The notes under the pieces are model-generated. The model saw nothing but the letters and a program-made list of their open reading frames with translations, ran no database searches and was not told the DNA's origin. A DNA stretch of 64,000 nucleotides from Hofstenia miamia. Taxonomy: Eukaryota > Xenacoelomorpha > Acoela. Shown here piece by piece: positions 24,072 through 36,530 of the stretch. The stretch lies in NCBI GenBank assembly GCA_004352715.1, contig SCFE01000073.1:1309626-1373625 (forward strand), read 5' to 3'. The stretch's first letter is position 1. Each line of letters begins with the position of its first letter. Position numbers and translations under genes: made by a program.

Positions 24072-27000
24072 ATGAAGGCACTTCATGAAAGCAAGATTGC
24101 CCTGCAGAAAACACCTACAGCAGCCACAACTAAGAGGGGAGACAACTCTCTCCTCAGGAGCAAACTTCCCATGACTATGCTCAGAGACAACTCTCTGAGT
24201 GGGAGTGGACCCTGGACAACTATGCATGGAGACAACTCTCTGTGCATGAATCTGAGGAGCATAGAGTGCCTTTTGCCCAGTTATCTAACATAACCTTGCC
24301 CCATGTTGACTCAAAACCTCCTCCTAGTCCTGGTCCTTCCTCCTGTGACTCAGCTAGTGTTATGTCCTGTAAAGCTGAGGAATGTAAAGCTAAGACATCT
24401 AAGATTGACAACAAGATCCTCCATCCATACTTTATTGCTACTCAGAAAGCAGTTTGTTTAGTTCATGATAACATATCAGAGGAAACCAAGAATAGGTTAC
24501 ATTGGACATTTAATACCAACAATTTAACCTGTTCAGTCCACATGATCCCCTTCATCATTGATGCAGAGTATAGACCCCAGATCAATGCTATCATCTGTTA
24601 TGACTCCAAAATGCTAGCTGGCATGGTGCAACCTTACTGGCAAAGTACTGTTCACACCATGTTTGATGAGGACTTCAACTTGTCTCACTTATGCTAGTTT
24701 CTAAACAGTAAAGAAAAAATAAAGAAATTCAAATGCATCAACATTGACTTTGACAACCTGTTAGTCATCTACTTCTTTTGTGTCAATGAAGTGAACCACC
24801 CCAGAATCTTGGAAAAGATTGAAATAGCCTATTGACTCACCAAGGTGGAGAAGATATGCTTAGTTATGTTCTTAAAAGAAGAGTACCAGGATACCATCCA
24901 GGATGAAGTTGAGAGTTTGCACTTTTGTATGGAAAACTTCACCATTTTGTATAGCAGCTCCTACCAGCCCACAAGTATGTACAATACTCACATAATCTCA
25001 GCTACTAAAATCATCTACATGGACCTGCTCTTATGTAAGAAAATTCTGACTCATTGTCTCACAGTTGATACTCATCTGATCATTGATACATGCATACAGG
25101 CTCAATCACTAGAGTTGATCAATATCAGCTCACATGGCCTCTGCTCTGATGTCTCTGATCTCCATGTCAGTTTTGCATTTTCACAGAGCACTGCTACCCT
25201 GCAAGAAATTGATGAGGTGTGGACAAATTTGAAAGCAGATCACAGCCTGGAGACTCAATGGCCTACCATCAATATTCAGAGCCCCACATCACAATATCAT
25301 CAATCCATCAAGAGAACAGTAGCAGAGTTACATTTGTCACATGACACTCAAGATCATCAGAACTTCTCAGAAAAGATGTTCTCAGAAAAATTTGTGCCAG
25401 CAATTCAATCCCATGGAGCCATGTGGGTCCTTGCTGCTTTTCTCACAGTTGATCCTCACATTCAGCTACCCATGGATAAGTCCACCAGAGAGAAACTCAC
25501 AAAGCAGTGTTCTCATGAGCTTGCTATCAGTCCTGCTGCCTGGAAGGTTAAGAACTGGCTGCTTAACTCTTGCTTGTTGCCTGCCTCCCCTGGGAAGACT
25601 AACAAAGCAATGGAACATTTCAAGAAGTTCTACGCCCATCTCATCAGATCCAGTGGACCCCTTGGTCACCTCCCACCTCAAATGATTGTCAACTGATTAG
25701 GAGTCGCGTTTTCTGACTTAAACATCTTCTCAGACACACTCAAGAAGTACATGTGGGGAGCCACCACCAAGACCAAGTTTTCCTCTCTTAACTCTGAGTA
25801 TGCACCTCTGTGTACAAGTTGACTCATGCTCCATGAATATGGTTCCATGAAACAATTCATTGAGCTAGTTGGTCACTATGATGTTCTGTCATGCACAGAA
25901 TTCTTATTCAACCTGGAGTGGCTCAATTATCCTGAGTGTGGGTACAGCAAACTCACCCAAACCCAGTGGCTAGCTACCAAGGATGGTGGGATCATCCCAA
26001 TCACTGTTTTAGGGCAGACCATGAAAATGCCCAAACAATTCTACTGTGAGGAAGAGCTCCTATCCTCATCAGCTATTGAGGTATCACCAGTGATGAAAGC
26101 CCTCATTGAAGCTGTTAACCTAGAGAAATTCTCTGGGGTCACAGTCTCACCCAAGCTCATGCCCTCCTGGTCTCTTACCAATAATGAACAAATCTTAACA
26201 ATCAAGCACCACCCTGAAGAATTTGCAGAGAAACCAGCAATAGTTGATCAAATTGTCAAACCCAACAGCAACAATGATATCTTAGGTCTCATGAAATAGT
26301 GCCTCACCAAGATGCTAACCAAAGAAGAGCTGGTACTTCTACTATTGCCAGGGCAACAACTCGCCTTGGATGTAGAATGCACCACAGCCTGCCTTTGCCT
26401 TTCTACTGCTCAAATTGAAAATTTACAGAGCCACAGACTCCACAGTGCTTTTTGGGACTTCATCAAAGATGCCAAAATAAATTACCCTGTTACAATCAGA
26501 ACAGCCTCCCTTCAGAACAAGTCCAGCTTTGCCCAGTTGGAAAATATCATCGAGAAAAACAACCTTCTCTGCATCCCACCACCTTGCTTAATGACACCAC
26601 TGATTCTGCCATCATGGAGAGTGTGCTGGGGAAAGAAGAAAGTCTCTGCCCATCTTACAGACCATATTAATTATGTCTCAACCACCCCTGAAGTTAACAG
26701 ATCTATGCAAACAAAGGAGTATAATGATACCCATGACATACTGCTAGAAGGTGGTAACCCTGAGCATGTATACATCAATGGGAAACTGACCATCAAGGAT
26801 ATCTTTCAGAAGGGCCAGCCTATCTGTACTCAACTAGAGAAAATCCACTGAACTATCAACTCACTTGACCCTTGTGTTATCATTTTATTTCAAGCCAGAG
26901 GTGACCTGATGTGGGCCAACAAAGCAGAGACAATAACCCAATACTATGATGTAACCAAGCATATTGAGATCATTACCATGTTACATGCCAGCATCACCAA

Positions 27001-27425
27001 CCCCAGAGATGACGCTGCAGCAAGTGAATTAGTACTGCTCACTCTTTGTTGACCATGCTACCTGTATGGGATCTCTCAGAGAAGTCTTCCTTCACTTTTA
27101 TCCCAACACTAAGATTAGCACAGATGATGTGCATATCTCAGACACTGACACCTTGATGATGCTCCTTATTGCCCTCAAGGGCCTCCCCTATATGAGCACT
27201 TTTATGACACCTTCACCTGGAGGTTGAATGTACTATGGCGAAATTGTCCCATCAGTTCAAAGTTACCAGAGCTCCAGTATTTCTGGTTACACAGCAAAAC
27301 CATCACTCAATGGGAGGTATTAATGCAGGTCACTAGGCCCCCTGCTACACAGAAGTTTCATCTTGGGATGATGTATTGGCCAAAGAAATGATTGAAGAAG
27401 CCCAAAAGTAGTTGTGTAGTCCTAC
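24072..27425 (+). pseudogene. Gypsy element 1: large third ORF of unknown function
   Basis: About 1,000 codons downstream of integrase, read in blocks separated by single stops and small shifts. Main open parts: 24242-24697, 24845-25696, 25826-26299 and 26312-26851. It begins with short imperfect repeats carrying the motif GDNSL (24138-24245) and a Pro/Ser-rich stretch (SKPPPSPGPSSCDSASVMS). No signal peptide, transmembrane helix or furin-like site is evident, so it does not look like an envelope protein. Recognisable landmarks are DPHIQLPMDKSTREKLTKQ, ELAISPAAWKVKNWLLNS, MLPGQQ-like LLLLPGQQLALDVE and VHISDTDTLMMLLIALK. Related ORFs lie at 13.2-13.8 kb and 35.65-36.5 kb. The ORF ends just before the polypurine tract, so it belongs to the element. 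I do not recognise the family. Confidence 0.6.
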
Positions 27426-27457
27426 AGTCCAACTGTTACTGCAGCCTTAACAGTGCA

Positions 27458-27662
27458 ATGGGGGGAATGTAGAGTCACTCAGGGCCTTTCTTTTATTTTA
27501 TTCCAATTTTAGGCACTCTCAAATTAATTTGGTGCTATTTAGTTTAGTGATTTTATTAATTTGTGATCTTTTTGAACTTAGTGATTATCCCCTTGAGCTT
27601 TAGATTATGTGTAATTGCTCAGTTAATTTGTGAGGGAAACAAACTTTTGTAAAAAACAGTAA
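27458..27662 (+). repeat. Polypurine tract and start of the 3' LTR (copy a, cut by contig join)
   Basis: The purine run aatggggggaa (ending 27467) is followed by TGTAGAGTCACTCAGG, the LTR 5' end with its canonical TG. After 195 bases the LTR stops at the N at 27663. The full LTR is seen at 31071-31618. Confidence 0.8.
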
Positions 27663-27663
27663 N

Positions 27664-28864
27664 TATAAATTCAATAAAGCTAAACAAAATATTGCCAGAA
27701 GAAGAAATTTTTCCCGAGGGATACTATTCAGGTTTATTAAAAAACAAGACTCAGAAAATTTTTTTTACTTAGAATATTTTGATTTTCCATATTAATAGAA
27801 AATGATCACACTTCAAATGGATCCAGAAACAACTCTCAATTTCCAGAAGACCCATGTGTTTTTTTGCCAGAAAATTGCAATAGATTTATTGGCCTATCTT
27901 AAATTTGAATTTTTTCTCATAAAATGGCAAATGTATTATTCACTCTAAGGAAAATATAAGCAACATATCTGTACCCAAAAATATTTATGCATTTGCTATA
28001 ATATTTTTTTATAGATTTAGTAATTTAGCAAATATACTAATAATTAACTCTCTGCATGAAACTGTTAATCTGATTCACTTTAAATTATTAGTATGTTGAA
28101 ATGTATTTAGTGAAATGCATGTCTTACAAAAATTTGCAATAGATTTGTTTTCAAGTATTCATCAAGCATACATTTCTCAAATTTTGTAATATTTCTACAT
28201 CATTTTAAATTTCCAGATACTTCTGACACATATGAGCAACATCCATTTCCTAGTGACAGAAATTTGTGTGAATCTATATGCATTTGAATGAGATTATTTT
28301 GTAGCCAATCCTCTTTATATAACGAACTCAGTTAATCAAAAATGAAATTGTTTCACTGAGGGGGTATTGATTCTTGAGAATAATTAGTCAATCTGGTAAT
28401 ACAGTAACATTATTAAAATAAAAATACAAATGCATGAATAACTGTTCATAATATGTAGTTTAAACTACAAATAGCTTAATTTCGTCAAATTGGTAAATAT
28501 AAAAAATCTATTTAGTAATATATAATGTCAAATTTTAGAAACTTAAAATATGCAACTTAAAATTGAATTAAGAAGTTACTGAAAAGCTAATTTATGCTAA
28601 TTTTAAATTGAAATTTTAGAATAAATATTAGCATAATACAATAGACAAATATATTGTCTATTTCCATAAAAGCATTCAATAGAATTTTGTGAAAATATGA
28701 TTAAATTTGTAATAAACTGGGATTTAATTACAGATATAATTCAAAACATTGTTTATCTAATTAATAAATAGTGTGTTAAATTTAAACTGCTTACATGATG
28801 GTATGGACGTTGATTGAGTCGTTGCTAAAATTACCACTTATATTTGACTAAGAATATATATATG
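27664..28864. other. AT-rich contig of uncertain placement; no gene recognised
   Basis: Starts directly after the N that cuts the LTR and ends at a 1,000-N gap. Since the LTR continues at 31266 in the duplicate copy, this piece probably does not belong between the two copies. No coding signature on either strand. Confidence 0.5.
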
Positions 28865-29864
28865 NNNNNNNNNNNNNNNNNNNNNNNNNNNNNNNNNNNN
28901 NNNNNNNNNNNNNNNNNNNNNNNNNNNNNNNNNNNNNNNNNNNNNNNNNNNNNNNNNNNNNNNNNNNNNNNNNNNNNNNNNNNNNNNNNNNNNNNNNNNN
29001 NNNNNNNNNNNNNNNNNNNNNNNNNNNNNNNNNNNNNNNNNNNNNNNNNNNNNNNNNNNNNNNNNNNNNNNNNNNNNNNNNNNNNNNNNNNNNNNNNNNN
29101 NNNNNNNNNNNNNNNNNNNNNNNNNNNNNNNNNNNNNNNNNNNNNNNNNNNNNNNNNNNNNNNNNNNNNNNNNNNNNNNNNNNNNNNNNNNNNNNNNNNN
29201 NNNNNNNNNNNNNNNNNNNNNNNNNNNNNNNNNNNNNNNNNNNNNNNNNNNNNNNNNNNNNNNNNNNNNNNNNNNNNNNNNNNNNNNNNNNNNNNNNNNN
29301 NNNNNNNNNNNNNNNNNNNNNNNNNNNNNNNNNNNNNNNNNNNNNNNNNNNNNNNNNNNNNNNNNNNNNNNNNNNNNNNNNNNNNNNNNNNNNNNNNNNN
29401 NNNNNNNNNNNNNNNNNNNNNNNNNNNNNNNNNNNNNNNNNNNNNNNNNNNNNNNNNNNNNNNNNNNNNNNNNNNNNNNNNNNNNNNNNNNNNNNNNNNN
29501 NNNNNNNNNNNNNNNNNNNNNNNNNNNNNNNNNNNNNNNNNNNNNNNNNNNNNNNNNNNNNNNNNNNNNNNNNNNNNNNNNNNNNNNNNNNNNNNNNNNN
29601 NNNNNNNNNNNNNNNNNNNNNNNNNNNNNNNNNNNNNNNNNNNNNNNNNNNNNNNNNNNNNNNNNNNNNNNNNNNNNNNNNNNNNNNNNNNNNNNNNNNN
29701 NNNNNNNNNNNNNNNNNNNNNNNNNNNNNNNNNNNNNNNNNNNNNNNNNNNNNNNNNNNNNNNNNNNNNNNNNNNNNNNNNNNNNNNNNNNNNNNNNNNN
29801 NNNNNNNNNNNNNNNNNNNNNNNNNNNNNNNNNNNNNNNNNNNNNNNNNNNNNNNNNNNNNNNN
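28865..29864. other. Assembly gap of exactly 1,000 N
   Basis: The round length indicates a placeholder of unknown true size. Confidence 0.99.
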
Positions 29865-31265
29865 CCAACAGCAACAATGATATCTTAGGTCTCATGAAAT
29901 AGTGCCTCACCAAGATGCTAACCAAAGAAGAGCTGGTACTTCTACTATTGCCAGGGCAACAACTCGCCTTGGATGTAGAATGCACCACAGCCTGCCTTTG
30001 CCTTTCTACTGCTCAAATTGAAAATTTACAGAGCCACAGACTCCACAGTGCTTTTTGGGACTTCATCAAAGATGCCAAAATAAATTACCCTGTTACAATC
30101 AGAACAGCCTCCCTTCAGAACAAGTCCAGCTTTGCCCAGTTGGAAAATATCATCGAGAAAAACAACCTTCTCTGCATCCCACCACCTTGCTTAATGACAC
30201 CACTGATTCTGCCATCATGGAGAGTGTGCTGGGGAAAGAAGAAAGTCTCTGCCCATCTTACAGACCATATTAATTATGTCTCAACCACCCCTGAAGTTAA
30301 CAGATCTATGCAAACAAAGGAGTATAATGATACCCATGACATACTGCTAGAAGGTGGTAACCCTGAGCATGTATACATCAATGGGAAACTGACCATCAAG
30401 GATATCTTTCAGAAGGGCCAGCCTATCTGTACTCAACTAGAGAAAATCCACTGAACTATCAACTCACTTGACCCTTGTGTTATCATTTTATTTCAAGCCA
30501 GAGGTGACCTGATGTGGGCCAACAAAGCAGAGAAAATAACCCAATACTATGATGTAACCAAGCATATTGAGATCATTACCATGTTACATGCCAGCATCAC
30601 CAACCCCAGAGATGACGCTGCAGCAAGTGAATTAGTACTGCTCACTCTTTGTTGACCATGCTACCTGTATGGGATCTCTCAGAGAAGTCTTCCTTCACTT
30701 TTATCCCAACACTAAGATTAGCACAGATGATGTGCATATCTCAGACACTGACACCTTGATGATGCTCCTTATTGCCCTCAAGGGCCTCCCCTATATGAGC
30801 ACTTTTATGACACCTTCACCTGGAGGTTGAATGTACTATGGCGAAATTGTCCCATCAGTTCAAAGTTACCAGAGCTCCAGTATTTCTGGTTACACAGCAA
30901 AACCATCACTCAATGGGAGGTATTAATGCAGGTCACTAGGCCCCCTGCTACACAGAAGTTTCATCTTGGGATGATGTATTGGCCAAAGAAATGATTGAAG
31001 AAGCCCAAAAGTAGTTGTGTAGTCCTACAGTCCAACTGTTACTGCAGCCTTAACAGTGCAATGGGGGGAATGTAGAGTCACTCAGGGCCTTTCTTTTATT
31101 TTATTCCAATTTTAGGCACTCTCAAATTAATTTGGTGCTATTTAGTTTAGTGATTTTATTAATTTGTGATCTTTTTGAACTTAGTGATTATCCCCTTGAG
31201 CTTTAGATTATGTGTAATTGCTCAGTTAATTTGTGAGGGAAACAAACTTTTGTAAAAAACAGTAA
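29865..31265. other. Assembly duplication of the 3' end of gypsy element 1
   Basis: Bases 29865-31265 match 26262-27662 base for base as far as I could compare, apart from one difference (gagac at about 26930, gagaa at about 30533). Both blocks are 1,401 bases. They lie on either side of a single-N join and a placeholder gap, so this is one locus printed twice. The open frame at 29915-30454 is therefore the same as 26312-26851. Confidence 0.85.
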
Positions 31266-31618
31266 ATATTTAACTTCTATTGTAATAAATAGGATGTAAG
31301 CAAAGGTCAAATAAATTTCATTCTCACTGGATAACGTTTGCTTTTTCATTATTCTATATTTTACTAACCTTTTTAGCTCTGGTATGAATTTTATAATAAT
31401 GAAATTGTAAGATCCAGTGATAATGTGGGAGGAACTCCACTGTGCCTGGGGCAATAACTTGCTCCATGACAGATGTGAGCCCATATTGTGGTCACTTTAG
31501 GCTACATATAAGCATAGGCAATAAAAGAACTACAACATTTCTCAATCAAACATGCACAAATTATCACACAATGTGAATATACTATGCTGTTGTTGTACAC
31601 AAATACATGGTAACTACA
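31071..31618 (+). repeat. 3' LTR of gypsy element 1 (copy b, full length ~548 bp)
   Basis: Starts TGTAGAGTCACTCAGG right after the polypurine tract and ends TGGTAACTACA, giving TG...CA ends. A second copy with the same end is at 34824-35361. The 'aataaa' motifs within it (near 31287 and 31520) are candidate polyadenylation signals. The next base but one is a 1,000-N gap, so a target-site duplication cannot be checked. Confidence 0.8.
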
Positions 31619-31619
31619 T

Positions 31620-32619
31620 NNNNNNNNNNNNNNNNNNNNNNNNNNNNNNNNNNNNNNNNNNNNNNNNNNNNNNNNNNNNNNNNNNNNNNNNNNNNNNNNN
31701 NNNNNNNNNNNNNNNNNNNNNNNNNNNNNNNNNNNNNNNNNNNNNNNNNNNNNNNNNNNNNNNNNNNNNNNNNNNNNNNNNNNNNNNNNNNNNNNNNNNN
31801 NNNNNNNNNNNNNNNNNNNNNNNNNNNNNNNNNNNNNNNNNNNNNNNNNNNNNNNNNNNNNNNNNNNNNNNNNNNNNNNNNNNNNNNNNNNNNNNNNNNN
31901 NNNNNNNNNNNNNNNNNNNNNNNNNNNNNNNNNNNNNNNNNNNNNNNNNNNNNNNNNNNNNNNNNNNNNNNNNNNNNNNNNNNNNNNNNNNNNNNNNNNN
32001 NNNNNNNNNNNNNNNNNNNNNNNNNNNNNNNNNNNNNNNNNNNNNNNNNNNNNNNNNNNNNNNNNNNNNNNNNNNNNNNNNNNNNNNNNNNNNNNNNNNN
32101 NNNNNNNNNNNNNNNNNNNNNNNNNNNNNNNNNNNNNNNNNNNNNNNNNNNNNNNNNNNNNNNNNNNNNNNNNNNNNNNNNNNNNNNNNNNNNNNNNNNN
32201 NNNNNNNNNNNNNNNNNNNNNNNNNNNNNNNNNNNNNNNNNNNNNNNNNNNNNNNNNNNNNNNNNNNNNNNNNNNNNNNNNNNNNNNNNNNNNNNNNNNN
32301 NNNNNNNNNNNNNNNNNNNNNNNNNNNNNNNNNNNNNNNNNNNNNNNNNNNNNNNNNNNNNNNNNNNNNNNNNNNNNNNNNNNNNNNNNNNNNNNNNNNN
32401 NNNNNNNNNNNNNNNNNNNNNNNNNNNNNNNNNNNNNNNNNNNNNNNNNNNNNNNNNNNNNNNNNNNNNNNNNNNNNNNNNNNNNNNNNNNNNNNNNNNN
32501 NNNNNNNNNNNNNNNNNNNNNNNNNNNNNNNNNNNNNNNNNNNNNNNNNNNNNNNNNNNNNNNNNNNNNNNNNNNNNNNNNNNNNNNNNNNNNNNNNNNN
32601 NNNNNNNNNNNNNNNNNNN
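31620..32619. other. Assembly gap of exactly 1,000 N
   Basis: Placeholder gap directly after the LTR end. Confidence 0.99.
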
Positions 32620-34823
32620 ACTTAAATTTCTCTTTGCTTATTTTACTTTGCTTTGTTGACTATGCTTACTTTTATTTTAAATTTTTTTTTTCATTAGTAG
32701 ATATTAGGAAATTTATGTCCAGCTAAATTTGTATTCTGAGGTAGGGTAACCTTTCACAGCCAATATTCTTCTGTGGAATTAGGTGTTCAACTATGTTTGG
32801 CATCCAACATTAATTACCACCTGATTCTACCATATATACATGTATAACAGGAATTCAATTGGGAATTTTTTCTTTAATTACACTTCAAAATCAAAAAATA
32901 TTTCCAATAATTCTTTGATTAATATGAATAACTAAAATATATGTCATAAATACTGTAGCAAGTGTAATCTGTGTGATATACAATATAAAATACTAAATGC
33001 AATATTGATATTTATTAATATATTGAATACCTAGTGTAAATTTTTCAGGTATTTTTTGATGTGAGGCCTCATTATCAGTGATTGTTGCTTGTGTAAAATT
33101 AAAAGGGCAACTTCTAAATTATGATTTATGACACATTCAAACATTGATTGAAAAATTACTTGAAATAATTATATATTCATGCATGATTTTAAAGAAATCC
33201 ATATTAGTGATAGCAAAACAAAATTAAGAAATTTTGAGGAAATGCCACACTTTTTGTGATGCACTTTCTAATTAAGTTGAAGCAGGACACCTATTGTAGA
33301 ATCACTGTGTTGAATCCATAGAGAACTATGCCAGGACATAATGTCAACACAGAAGGTAACTTAGGTAACATTTACTGGAGCAGCAGTGATTTTAACAGAA
33401 CTAAAAGGTAAGCAAAAACATTGGTAATCTATCTTTGTAAAGAGTAACTGCTTAGATCTCCACAAGAAAGAAACAAACATCCAAGATAACCAATTCCATA
33501 GCATCATGCTGAAGCAATGTCCATAGCTAAAGGTTCAAAAACTTGCTTGTGTGGTGCTTCCCTATATGTCTCACAAATTATTATCTAGCCAAATAAAAGG
33601 TCTTGGCAGTTGTTTTAGATCTCAGCCAATATTTAAATCACATGTAATTGCCATGCATTCATGCTAGCCAACAAGCATGATTTAGCCACAGTGTAATTTA
33701 TTATTGAGTGCATGTACATGTTGAATTAAAGAGCCAAAGTTTTATAGCCTATACATAACCATATACATAACTTAGATTGGGTCACAGTTTGTGGCCACCA
33801 CTGTCATAATAGCTATTTGTTGCCATTAGAAATTCATAGGAGGAGATTCCCAAATTGTTGCTGATAATCTATCCTATTATCATATCAAAAAATACTTATG
33901 CAATAACAATCAGAGAAGCAAAAATAAAATGTTTTGAGTAAAACAACGTCTATTAACTTAATATACAGGTTTGATCATATTTATACAACTAAGCAATAAT
34001 TACCTGCATTTTATTTACAATTCTATAAAACAAATTCCCTTACAAATTAATTGAGTAATAATAACATGTGCATTTATTTGGGGGACAACAACTATTAGCA
34101 CAAAACTGTGATTGTAATAAGCATTATCAATAAATTTACATCATCAGAGGGTAGTATAGTAAAATTTAAGTAGAAATTATACAATTCAAAAAAAATTTCA
34201 GCATTGGAGCTATATTTATTAACATCATAAAAAATTTTGGATGCAATTTGGAATAGAATTTCCTCCAATATGTTGATGTGATGTTATCTAAAATCATTAA
34301 CCCAATAATCTTAACAATACATTTCATGGCTATCAAATTTTCATTTAATATTGCCCAAATACAGTAGAAACAGATCAAGCCTGGTTCATTCCCAAAAGAA
34401 TTACAAAAAATGCATGAGATTTAAAACTTTGGAATATATATTTATTAATTGAATCTATATCATAAGAAATTCTACCAAAGCCTAAATATAAATATTAAAT
34501 TTTATCTCACTTGCAAATCTGACCCATGTCCCCCATTGTATATGTGCATTCTAGCAATTCTAAAATGTCTAATATGTCTATTTGTAGATGTAGTAATCTT
34601 CAATATAACCTTAATTTGTCATCAAACACAAATAAACTGATATTTAATGAACTTTAAAAGTTTATATAAATTATCACAGATCAAATTAGTTTATAAAACT
34701 CACCATTTTTGTGTGGATCAATAAAATATATTGCAAAAATGTGCACTCATTTTAATATTTGAAAGAGAAGAAAGTGAAAATGTATAAAATATTGCAAAGC
34801 AAAAATGACTGCATTAGCCCATA
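32620..34823. other. 2.2 kb without recognised genes
   Basis: AT-rich, almost free of CpG. Open frames at 34166-34378 (minus) and 34449-34640 (plus) show no family signature. Confidence 0.5.
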
Positions 34824-35361
34824 ATGTAGGCCTTTCTTTTATTTTATTCCAATTTTAGGCACTCTCAAATTAATTTGGTGCTATTTAGTTTAGTGATTTT
34901 ATTAATTTGTGATCTTTTTGAACTTAGTGATTATCCCCTTGAGCTTTAGATTATGTGTAATTGCTCAGTTAATTTGTGAGGGAAACAAACTTTTGTAAAA
35001 AACAGTAAATATTTAACTTCTATTGTAATAAATAGGATGTAAGCAAAGGTCAAATAAATTTCATTCTCACTGGATAATGTTTGCTCTTTCATTATTCTAT
35101 TATCTACTAACCTTTTTAGCTTTGGTATGAATTTTATAATAATGCAATTGTAAGATCTGGTGATAATGTGGGAGGAATTCCACTGTGCCTGGGGCAATAA
35201 CTTGCTCCATGACAGATGTGAGCCCATATTGTGGTTGCTTTAGGCTACATATGGGCATAGGAAATAAAAGAACTACAACATCTATTGATTGAACATGCAC
35301 AAACTATCACACAATGCAAATTTACTATGCTGTTGTTGTACACAAATATTTGGTAACTACA
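34824..35361 (+). repeat. LTR copy c of gypsy element 1 family, probably solo
   Basis: Begins TGTAG, then lacks 11 bases present in copy b before 'gcctttctttta', and follows copy b closely to the common end TGGTAACTACA. Differences from copy b include CpG to TpG (ataacg/ataatg). No recognisable 5-bp target duplication flanks it. No related internal sequence directly follows that is as young as the LTR, so a solo LTR is the simplest reading. Confidence 0.75.
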
Positions 35362-35649
35362 TGTTATTTAATATCTTTATTACATGAGCTGAGAAGATAA
35401 ACACTGAGCTAAATTTGTTTTATTGAGCTAGAAATTACAACTTGAGACACACAATTAGCACCTTGGATTGTAAGATGGATTCTAAAGACTTGGCTTTGGT
35501 GAGATGCTGTGTGAATTGGTCACTACATTAAATACCATCTTGGAATTACTTTTTTCTACAATGAAATTGGTGAACTACCAATCTTCACTTGTTTTGTTAG
35601 AGAGTGGGTTGCTCTTGTACCACTTGAGCTGCTAGAAGCACCCCATGAT

Positions 35650-36530
35650 TCTACAATAAATATGTTCTTACAGGCACAGGTAATGGAAACAATGGGGTTT
35701 ACAGAAAGACTACAATGGGTAACAGACATCAATGTATGAAGCAGCTTAAACCAGAGGAAAGAATTCCTTCAAAAGATACAAGAGACATGGAAAGAAACAA
35801 AGGCAAAGCAAATAACAAATGAAGCCTGGCCAACCATCAAGATTCAAACCCCAACAGTAAGATATCATAGTTTGATAGAGAAAATACTAGATGAGATTGA
35901 AAGAAGTTATGAATTACAAACACAGGTCAGCTTCCAAAGTATATTTCAGGAACTCAACTGCCTTCTAATTAAATACAGAAGTGCACCATGGGTCATGGTG
36001 ATTTTCCTAATGTATGACAAAGATATACATGCTCCAATAAATAAACACACTAGGCTCAAAATCAAAGGCAAGAAACATTTTGAGATAGCTGTCTCCCCAA
36101 TAGTACTGAACATAAAAAAACTGGCTGCTGGCAAATGTAAATGTCAGCATGTCTCCATCTAAAAATAGGAAAGCTACAGCACAGTATGAGAAGCTATTCA
36201 TACAAATTGTGAACAGGGAGACACCAATGGGAAAAATATCACCTATTAAAATTCCAACAGAATAGTCATTTGCCCAAAAGAGATCTACATATTCTCAGAA
36301 AATATCAGAAAATACATGTGGGGCACAACAGCTGATTTACATCTATGACAATTTGAGATGCAACCATGGTTAACAAAAGCCATGATCATCAAGAGGAAGC
36401 AAGGCAATACAAGAGAACTGATACTAAGACTAGTTGAGACTAACATAAACAAGAAATCCCAAGCAATGATAGAGAAGTTCACAGAAGAAGAAATACAGCA
36501 ATAAGGATGAGATTTTAAACATCATTGAGA
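35650..36530 (+). pseudogene. Divergent copy of the gypsy third ORF
   Basis: The best open part (35872-36162) reads DKDIHAPINKHTRLKIKGKK then HFEIAVSPIVLNIKKLAAG. This matches DPHIQLPMDKSTREKLTKQ then HELAISPAAWKVKNWLLNS of element 1 in order and spacing. Upstream, WPTIKIQTPTVRYH (about 35827-35868) matches WPTINIQSPTSQYH. Amino-acid similarity is clear but far below that of the nearby LTR copy, so it comes from an older, different element. Stops on both sides show it is dead. 36531-37560 is AT-rich and unrecognised. Confidence 0.6.

Noticed and set aside
24072-27425. Third gypsy ORF as a retroviral envelope
   Set aside because: No signal peptide, transmembrane helix or cleavage site seen; similar pieces elsewhere show none either.
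34824-36530. LTR copy c as 5' LTR of an element containing the third-ORF copy at 35.65 kb
   Set aside because: The LTR is close to copy b while the ORF copy is far more diverged; they differ in age, and the tggtaactaca after it is also present at the end of a 3' LTR, so it is not a primer site.
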